64,000 bases of DNA from an uncultured Dehalococcoidia bacterium (GTDB lineage Bacteria > Chloroflexota > Dehalococcoidia > Lucifugimonadales > JAAXIE01), in assembly GCA_951813255.1 (NCBI GenBank), contig OX638353.1:2601501-2665500 (forward strand), written 5' to 3'. Of the stretch, positions 58,703 through 64,000 are shown piece after piece. A program made the position numbers and the translations under genes. How positions within the stretch are numbered: the stretch's first letter is position 1; the number at the start of each line of letters is the position of its first letter. The notes beneath the pieces were generated by a model, which saw nothing but the letters and a program-made list of their open reading frames with translations, was not told the origin of the DNA and did no database searches.

Positions 58703-59707
58703 TCAGGCGCGGTCCAGGAGTTTCTCGGGCCAGCCCGGCGCATCCTGAAGCGTGCAATCAGGTGGGGCCTTGTCCTCCCTCATGGTCATGTAGACCGGAT
58801 ATCTCAGCTTTCCGTCCGTCGAAAACTCTCCGTATTGCACCTGGCATACCAGTTCCGGCTTGCACCAGAACAGGAATTTCTGCATGGATGGCAGCACATT
58901 GAAGGGACATACTTCGGTATGCCTGCCAGTTAAGGATTTGTACACCTGCTTGGCTTGGGGCTTGGTGAATCCCGCCCCCACGCTGCCGACGTATTCCAGC
59001 AGTCCCTGTTTGTTGTACAGGCCCAGCAGCAGGGAGGCGAACAGCTCTCCCCGCTGTCCTCCAAAGGCATAGCCCCCTATGGCGAATTCGCACTCCCGCC
59101 AGCGCTTTATCTTCAGCCAAGCGCTGCTCCTCTTTCCCGGCGAGTAAACGCTGGACTTCTCCTTGGCCACTATGCCCTCCAAGCCAAGTTGGCACGTGGC
59201 GTGGAAGAAGGCCTCGCCCTCCCGCTCAATGTAAGCGCAGGGCTGCACCAGTTCGCTGGACGACAGGAGTTGGTGTAGTCTGGTCTTGCGGCGATGCAGC
59301 GGCTCGTTCATCACCGGCGCGCCGTCAACGTACAGGACGTCGAACACGATATAGTTGGTGTGGATGCTCCGGGAGCGGGAGTTGGGGCTGATCAACCTTT
59401 CTCGCAACAACTGGAACGAAGGGCGCCCCTCCTTGTCCAAGCACACGATTTCGCCATCCAGCACGGTCCCGCTATGCTTGCCTTGCAGCTTGATCTGCGC
59501 CAGCTCAGGAAATACGTGCGTGATGTCGCGACCATTACGGTCAGTCAGAGTGGTCCTGCCGCCTTGCACCGTTGCTAACGCGCGGATCCCATCCCACTTG
59601 AGCTCGTAGAGGTAGTTGGGCGAATCGAAGGGATGCCGTTCTAGCGATGCCAGCATCGGGCGTACATTTGTAGCGATGTTGTCTGCTAAACTACCCGCAG
59701 TAGCCAT
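58703..59707 (-). CDS. Stand-alone ATP-dependent DNA ligase (LigC/LigD-ligase-domain type)
   Basis: 334 residues. Nucleotidyl lysine K37 in YELKWDGIRALA, then VLDGEIVCLDKEG, YIVFDVLYVDG, GLEGIVAKEKSSVY and SAWLKIK, the ordered motifs of ATP-dependent ligases, plus an OB-fold end (KPELVCQVQYGEF). It equals the ligase domain of LigD without the other two domains. First gene of the NHEJ operon (59707 to 54279). Probably a back-up end-joining or repair ligase. Confidence 0.93.
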   Translation of the reverse strand: MATAGSLADNIATNVRPMLASLERHPFDSPNYLYELKWDGIRALATVQGGRTTLTDRNGRDITHVFPELAQIKLQGKHSGTVLDGEIVCLDKEGRPSFQLLRERLISPNSRSRSIHTNYIVFDVLYVDGAPVMNEPLHRRKTRLHQLLSSSELVQPCAYIEREGEAFFHATCQLGLEGIVAKEKSSVYSPGKRSSAWLKIKRWRECEFAIGGYAFGGQRGELFASLLLGLYNKQGLLEYVGSVGAGFTKPQAKQVYKSLTGRHTEVCPFNVLPSMQKFLFWCKPELVCQVQYGEFSTDGKLRYPVYMTMREDKAPPDCTLQDAPGWPEKLLDRA

Positions 59708-59797
59708 GTTAACTACATGTTAGAGTGCGAGAACCACGCCTGCAATAGAGATGTGACCTTTCTAACGGAACTTAAGGAGAAACAAGAGGGAAATTCT

Positions 59798-60658
59798 ATG
59801 AGCCATCGAATGCTGGTCTGTCTTGCCCACCCCGACGACGAAGCCTTTCCTGTCGGAGGCACTCTTGCCAGCTATGCTGCACAGGGGGTCGATATCCGCT
59901 TGGTGTGCTCCACTTTGGGAGAAGAAGGCGAGATTCGCCAACCCGGCTCCGCTACACGGGAAACGCTGCCCCATGTGCGCGAAAAGGAGTTGAAGGCCTC
60001 CTGTACTGCCTTGGGCCTGCAGGCGCCCCTCCTGTTTCGTCATCGCGATTCCGGCATGCAGGGTGACAAGGCCAACACCCACCCCCGGGCCCTCATCAAC
60101 GTTCCTGCGGAACGAATAGTGAAGCCCTTGGTAGCCGAAATCCGGCGCTTCCGCCCCCACGTCGTCCTCACCTTCGGCCCAGATGGCCTCTACGGCCATC
60201 CCGACCACATCGCCATGTCCGACCATACCACGGCAGCCTTTCACCTCGCGGCAAACCCCGACGCCTTCCCTCAACAACTCGCCGATGGGCTCCAACTCCA
60301 CTCACCCGCCCGGCTCTTCTACAGTTGCCGTCCCCGCGGATTCAGAATGACGCAGGCCACACTATTCCGCGAATCGGGAGTGGATGTCCCCCTGCCCCCT
60401 CCCGAACGCCGCGACGATGGCGTGCCTCCCGAGGAGATACATCTTCACATGGACGTCTCTGCCCATCTGGAGCAGAAGAGAGCATCCATCCGCTCCCACT
60501 TCACCCAGTTGCAGGTCGACTCCCCCTACTGGCGCGTGCCCCACGAAGTCCTAGCCGCAACCTTGGGCCAGGAACACTTCGTACGAGGCTACCCGTCCGT
60601 GCAGGAAGGTGAAGTGGTTTCCCCCGACTTCTTCGAGGGCATCGAAGCTACAGACTAG
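59798..60658 (+). CDS. PIG-L/LmbE family deacetylase
   Basis: 286 residues. The zinc site motif CLAHPDDEAFPVGG is near the N-terminus, with RHRDSGMQGD and a second metal/catalytic block FGPDGLYGHPDHIAMSDHT. The family removes acetyl groups from N-acetylglucosamine-type conjugates, including the thiol cofactors mycothiol and bacillithiol (MshB/BshB). Which substrate applies here is open. ATG at 59798 behind AGAGGG; divergent from the NHEJ operon. Confidence 0.92.
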   Translation: MSHRMLVCLAHPDDEAFPVGGTLASYAAQGVDIRLVCSTLGEEGEIRQPGSATRETLPHVREKELKASCTALGLQAPLLFRHRDSGMQGDKANTHPRALINVPAERIVKPLVAEIRRFRPHVVLTFGPDGLYGHPDHIAMSDHTTAAFHLAANPDAFPQQLADGLQLHSPARLFYSCRPRGFRMTQATLFRESGVDVPLPPPERRDDGVPPEEIHLHMDVSAHLEQKRASIRSHFTQLQVDSPYWRVPHEVLAATLGQEHFVRGYPSVQEGEVVSPDFFEGIEATD

Positions 60659-60792
60659 ACAGCCACCACCCCTCCAATGCCTCGGATAACAAAGGGATGT
60701 CTAATCCGCTTTCTTCTGTTACTATGGCCCCTGCTGCCGCAGCAGCCTCCTAAAAACATTGACGATAATGATTGAAGGGCAGGAGGTAAGCC

Positions 60793-61572
60793 ATGCCCAA
60801 GGCCCCTATAAATGGCATAGACCTCTACTACGAGAGCAATGGCGAAGGCCCTGCTATCGTGTTCGCCCATGGCCGTGGCGGCAACCACATGAGCTGGTGG
60901 CAGCAGGTCGCAGTCTTCTCCAAGACCCATCGCTGCATCACTTTCGACCACAGAGGCTTCGGCCAGTCCATTGACGTTCCCGCCGGTCCCGGACGCCACG
61001 CCTACGTTGACGACCTGAAAGGCCTGCTGGACTACCTCGGCATTCAGGAGACCTTCCTGGTGGCTCAGTCCATGGGAGGCCTCAGTTGCCTCCCCTTCGC
61101 CCTTGCCTACCCCGACCGAACCCGCGGTCTGGTGCTGTCCGACACCACCGGTGGCATAGGCGACGAGAGCGTTGCCGGGCTGGTGAGAGAACACCAAGCC
61201 CCCACCGACACCCTGGATCGCACCCTGGGACGCTCATTCCGCGACAACCACCCCGTGAAGACCTTCCTCTACCTGCAAATCAACTGGCTGAACCCGCCCC
61301 GTGCCGCCGACCCCACCTCCGGTTTCGCCAGCGGCGAGGGACCCAAGGCCAGCGAGCTTGCCAATATGACGACTCCCACCATGCTCATCGTCGGCAAGGA
61401 AGACGCTGTCTTCCCGCCCCATATCATGAAAGCAGCCCACAATCTCATCCCCGGCTCACGGCTCGAAATCGTCCCCGACTGCGGCCACTCCCCCTACTTC
61501 GAACACCCCGAAGTCTTCAACCGCTTGGTAACCGAATTCGTCGGCCAGGTCGAAGTCGCAGCCGCCGACTGA
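60793..61572 (+). CDS. Alpha/beta-fold hydrolase
   Basis: 259 residues. Oxyanion motif FAHGRGGNHMSWW, nucleophile elbow AQSMGGLS (AQS instead of the common GHS), acid in IVGKEDAVFPP and His in PDCGHSPYFEHPE. INGIDLYYESNGEGPAIVF is the usual start. ATG behind GCAGGAGG. It fits esterases and C-C bond hydrolases of aromatic breakdown; no cluster partner shows which. Confidence 0.9.
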   Translation: MPKAPINGIDLYYESNGEGPAIVFAHGRGGNHMSWWQQVAVFSKTHRCITFDHRGFGQSIDVPAGPGRHAYVDDLKGLLDYLGIQETFLVAQSMGGLSCLPFALAYPDRTRGLVLSDTTGGIGDESVAGLVREHQAPTDTLDRTLGRSFRDNHPVKTFLYLQINWLNPPRAADPTSGFASGEGPKASELANMTTPTMLIVGKEDAVFPPHIMKAAHNLIPGSRLEIVPDCGHSPYFEHPEVFNRLVTEFVGQVEVAAAD

Positions 61573-61588
61573 GCGCGCCTCTGCTCAA

Positions 61589-62551
61589 CTAGTTCTGCGC
61601 CAAGGCAATCAGCGCCACCGCCAGGGATATCGCAACTATCCCCAGTAGCTGCGTGACCATGCTCTTGGTCGTGACCCAATCGGAAAAGGCCCGGGGCCAC
61701 AACATCAAGAGCGCCACCGAGTAGGCCAGTATCACCGCGGGCTGCAGCGCCCCGATGGCCGTTACCTCCGATGCCGGTCCTAGGTCCAAGGCCCGCAGGT
61801 TCAGCAGGATCGCCCCGGTCACCGTTATCTCGCTCAGCACCACCAGTGCCATGTACGATGGCACGCGCACCATCCCCAAGGCGCCCCGGCGCACGTTCGC
61901 CGTGCACAGCGCCGCTCCTCCTGCTCCCACGCCCAAGCCTATGCGCGAGGCAGCGAACACATCCCAGAACGGCTCGCTGTCCAATACATAAGACGCTATA
62001 ACGCTGGAGGACGCGAAAAGAAACGCAGCGATGAGCGCGAAGCCCTGCGCCTTGGGTTGGCTGAAATACCCCCGCATCCGGTGGAAGACCGCGCCCAGCG
62101 TCCCACCCTGTCCGTCGAACGCCACCCCGTCGCCACCCTGCCATGTAACCAACCCTGCGCCCGTCACCGACAGCAGGATCGCCACCCAGATGATTAGCTC
62201 CAGCGTATCTCCCAGGAAGATGGCGCTCATCGGCGCAACCATGATCGGGTACAGGTAGTACACAGGAGCTACTCGCGCCAGTTGCCCGTTACGCAGCGCG
62301 TTCAGCAGCATTATCAGGCTGCCCGACCGCACGAGCCCCAGCAGAAACCCTCCCGCTATGGCCGAGCCGTCAAATCCATCCGTGCTGACGGCTAGCAGAA
62401 GGATCACGCCGACAGGTATCTCCATCACGCCTATCCAGAAGGCGTAGAAGAAAATGCTGGGGGAGAACTTCTCCACCACCAGCTTGTCGATGACGTTCAC
62501 CACCCCCAACGTGAAGGGGACCAGCAACGCCAGGATCATCCACAGGGGCAA
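61589..62551 (-). CDS. DMT/EamA-type transporter
   Basis: 320 residues with about ten membrane helices in two repeats: FTLGVVNVIDKLVVEKF..., then YYLYPIMVAPMSAIFLGDTLEL at the end of repeat 1, and GALQPAVILAYSVALLML in repeat 2. A soluble-looking loop (GGDGVAFDGQGGTLGAVFH) separates them. The start is TTG at 62551, with ATG four codons later as an option. Substrate unknown. Converges on the hydrolase gene. Confidence 0.85.
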   Translation of the reverse strand: MPLWMILALLVPFTLGVVNVIDKLVVEKFSPSIFFYAFWIGVMEIPVGVILLLAVSTDGFDGSAIAGGFLLGLVRSGSLIMLLNALRNGQLARVAPVYYLYPIMVAPMSAIFLGDTLELIIWVAILLSVTGAGLVTWQGGDGVAFDGQGGTLGAVFHRMRGYFSQPKAQGFALIAAFLFASSSVIASYVLDSEPFWDVFAASRIGLGVGAGGAALCTANVRRGALGMVRVPSYMALVVLSEITVTGAILLNLRALDLGPASEVTAIGALQPAVILAYSVALLMLWPRAFSDWVTTKSMVTQLLGIVAISLAVALIALAQN

Positions 62552-62673
62552 GTGGGCCTACTTCCCTGCTATCGCCAAGGGCTAGCCGGTATTCGCTCGG
62601 AGGACCAGTATTTGGTCGGAGGACAGGTGTGTGCTCTGAAAAAGGTGCAACGCAACGGGATTATAGCAGAAGG

Positions 62674-64000
62674 TCATCTGCGTCCCTTCCGCACCTGTTG
62701 AACAGCGTCCTGGCGTCCAATCGTCAACATTCCCGCCAGGACGACCATCCCCGCAGCAGCCAGCCCCGCCGCAATCAGGAACACCTCCCGCGAAGCGGCG
62801 ACGAAAGCCTCTGGGTCCAACTCGTCCACCCCAGGCAAAATCCCCAGCCCTAGCTCATGGTGCCCCATCCGTATCGCAAACAGGCTGCCGAACACCGCCA
62901 CCGAGATGACCCTCCCCATCGACTCCGCCACCCCAAGGGCCCCTGAAGCCGTGGCTGCCCGCGCCCCAGGTACTCCGTCCAGCGTCAGGGCGTATATGGT
63001 GGCCATCGTCAGTCCAAGCCCGAACCCCGTCACCAGGATCCGCACCGCTACCACCCATATCTCGGAATGCTGGTCCAGGAAAGCCATCGACGCCAAGCCC
63101 ACCGCCAGCACACCCAGCCCCGTCGTTGCCACATGACGCGGCTGCACGCGGTCCGCCGCCCAGCCCCCCATCAAAGCGGCCGTCGACATACCGGCAGCCA
63201 GCGTTCCCAGCATGACCCCCAGCGTAGGAGCGCCCCGGTCCAGGATGTCCGTGATATAGAACGGGAAGATGAACCAGATCACGAAGACGCCCGTCCACCC
63301 CAGCATCACGGCCGCGCACGGTCCCACGAACGCCCGTATCTTCAGCAGCGCCATGTCCATCGCAGGCCACGACGCCGTGCGCTCCACATGCCACAGCAAG
63401 ACCAGCAGCGCAGGGGCCAACACCAGCATCGTAATTGGCAGAAGGTTGCCCCAGCCCTCGCGGCCCCCCACATGCAGCCCGATCACCAACGCCACCAGAC
63501 TCCCCGAAAGAGCCAGCGCTCCCATCACGTCCAGCGATTTGCCCTGGGGCAGACGGTTGTCACGCTGCAACAACACCCACCCCAGCAGAAAGACACCCGC
63601 GCTGATCGGCACCCGCGCAAGGAATATCCACCTCCAGCCAAGGAACTCCACCAGCACCGCCGCCCCCAGCGTCGCCGCCAGCAGCCCCAGCGCTTGGCTG
63701 GAGAAGGCAATGCCCATGACACCGCCCCGCTGGTGCGGCGGATAGACCTGCGCCGCCACTGCCGGGGAAGCCGCCAGCAATATCCCCGTCCCTATCCCCT
63801 GCAGCACCCTGAGCCCGAATATGGCATAGAGATCAGGCGTAAGACCCACAGCCAGCAGGGCTATCGTATTCAGAGCGGCCCCCACCAGAAACACCCGCTT
63901 CAGCCCGAACAGGTCCCCCGAACTGCCAGCGCTCACCGAAAGCCCGGCACGCGCCGCCACATGCGACACGATGATCCACTGGATCGTCTGCATGTCGGTC
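62674..64000 (-). CDS. MFS drug-efflux-type transporter (EmrB/QacA), N-terminus outside the window
   Basis: At least 440 residues; the gene continues past the right edge, since the first visible segment TDMQTIQWIIVSHVAARA is the family's usual residue 45-60 region and the first helix is missing. GDLFGLKRVFLVG is the loop 2-3 signature, VLQGIGTGILLAASPA and GAALNTIALLAVG are membrane helices. Probably 14 helices in total. Likely an exporter of drugs or metabolites. Confidence 0.88.
   Translation of the reverse strand, partial: TDMQTIQWIIVSHVAARAGLSVSAGSSGDLFGLKRVFLVGAALNTIALLAVGLTPDLYAIFGLRVLQGIGTGILLAASPAVAAQVYPPHQRGGVMGIAFSSQALGLLAATLGAAVLVEFLGWRWIFLARVPISAGVFLLGWVLLQRDNRLPQGKSLDVMGALALSGSLVALVIGLHVGGREGWGNLLPITMLVLAPALLVLLWHVERTASWPAMDMALLKIRAFVGPCAAVMLGWTGVFVIWFIFPFYITDILDRGAPTLGVMLGTLAAGMSTAALMGGWAADRVQPRHVATTGLGVLAVGLASMAFLDQHSEIWVVAVRILVTGFGLGLTMATIYALTLDGVPGARAATASGALGVAESMGRVISVAVFGSLFAIRMGHHELGLGILPGVDELDPEAFVAASREVFLIAAGLAAAGMVVLAGMLTIGRQDAVQQVRKGRR

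Overview
The window is 64 kb of GC-rich bacterial chromosome with about 65 protein genes, two tRNA genes and no rRNA, prophage or CRISPR array. The gene mix points to an uncultured, aerobic, chemo-organotrophic member of the Chloroflexota, perhaps of the Dehalococcoidia/SAR202 type. It includes many hot-dog dehydratases, SDRs and VOC proteins, a Rieske oxygenase, a FixAB-type ETF, NHEJ repair genes, an LPxTG-type surface protein, and several GTG/TTG starts behind strong Shine-Dalgarno sites. This placement is inferred from gene content; no phylogenetic marker was analysed.

Layout. 1-2.5 kb: the start of a CocE-type hydrolase, then about 1.7 kb of repeat-rich, partly AT-rich DNA with degenerate direct repeats, a palindromic 42-bp repeat present twice, hairpins and a frameshifted HEPN-like gene. 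2.5-7.2 kb: a HEPN/carboxypeptidase-regulatory-like pair, a PPOX-fold protein, a HEAT-repeat protein, endonuclease III, argC and tRNA-Glu. 7.4-14.3 kb: a rubrerythrin-VIT1 iron exporter, a nitroreductase, an Fe-type ABC ATPase, an alpha/beta hydrolase, NUDIX and GNAT enzymes and a Rieske oxygenase. 14.3-18.0 kb: vapBC and a four-gene operon of two MaoC-type proteins plus two paralogous SDRs that looks like a beta-oxidation-type module. 18.1-20.1 kb: a two-gene operon, nucleotide cyclase plus transmembrane effector, that fits a Pycsar anti-phage system, directly downstream of a peroxiredoxin whose catalytic cysteine codon is an in-frame UGA followed by a SECIS-like hairpin. 20.1-26.1 kb: an S49 protease, a ThDP enzyme, more hot-dog proteins, a small Cys-rich/wHTH pair and ilvE. 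26.1-31.8 kb: comEA, tandem VOC genes, comEC and rph. 31.8-36.5 kb: two further vapBC modules on either side of ileS. 36.7-46.5 kb: a VOC protein, lipoproteins, tRNA-Asp, plsY, a PQQ-type sugar dehydrogenase, an LPATG surface protein, a flavoprotein dehydrogenase and a plant-type LRR lipoprotein. 46.5-54.3 kb: an MFS transporter with a possible ACG start, etfBA behind a near-consensus promoter, a retropepsin-like protease, and a DtxR-family regulator divergent from an Fe-type ABC permease. 54.3-59.7 kb: an NHEJ operon of ligase, Ku, DUF72 and LigD. 59.8-64 kb: a PIG-L deacetylase, a hydrolase, a DMT transporter and a truncated MFS transporter.

The two most interesting items lie side by side: the candidate Pycsar operon (18143-19486) and the candidate selenocysteine peroxiredoxin (19614-20063), which conventional gene callers would truncate or call broken.
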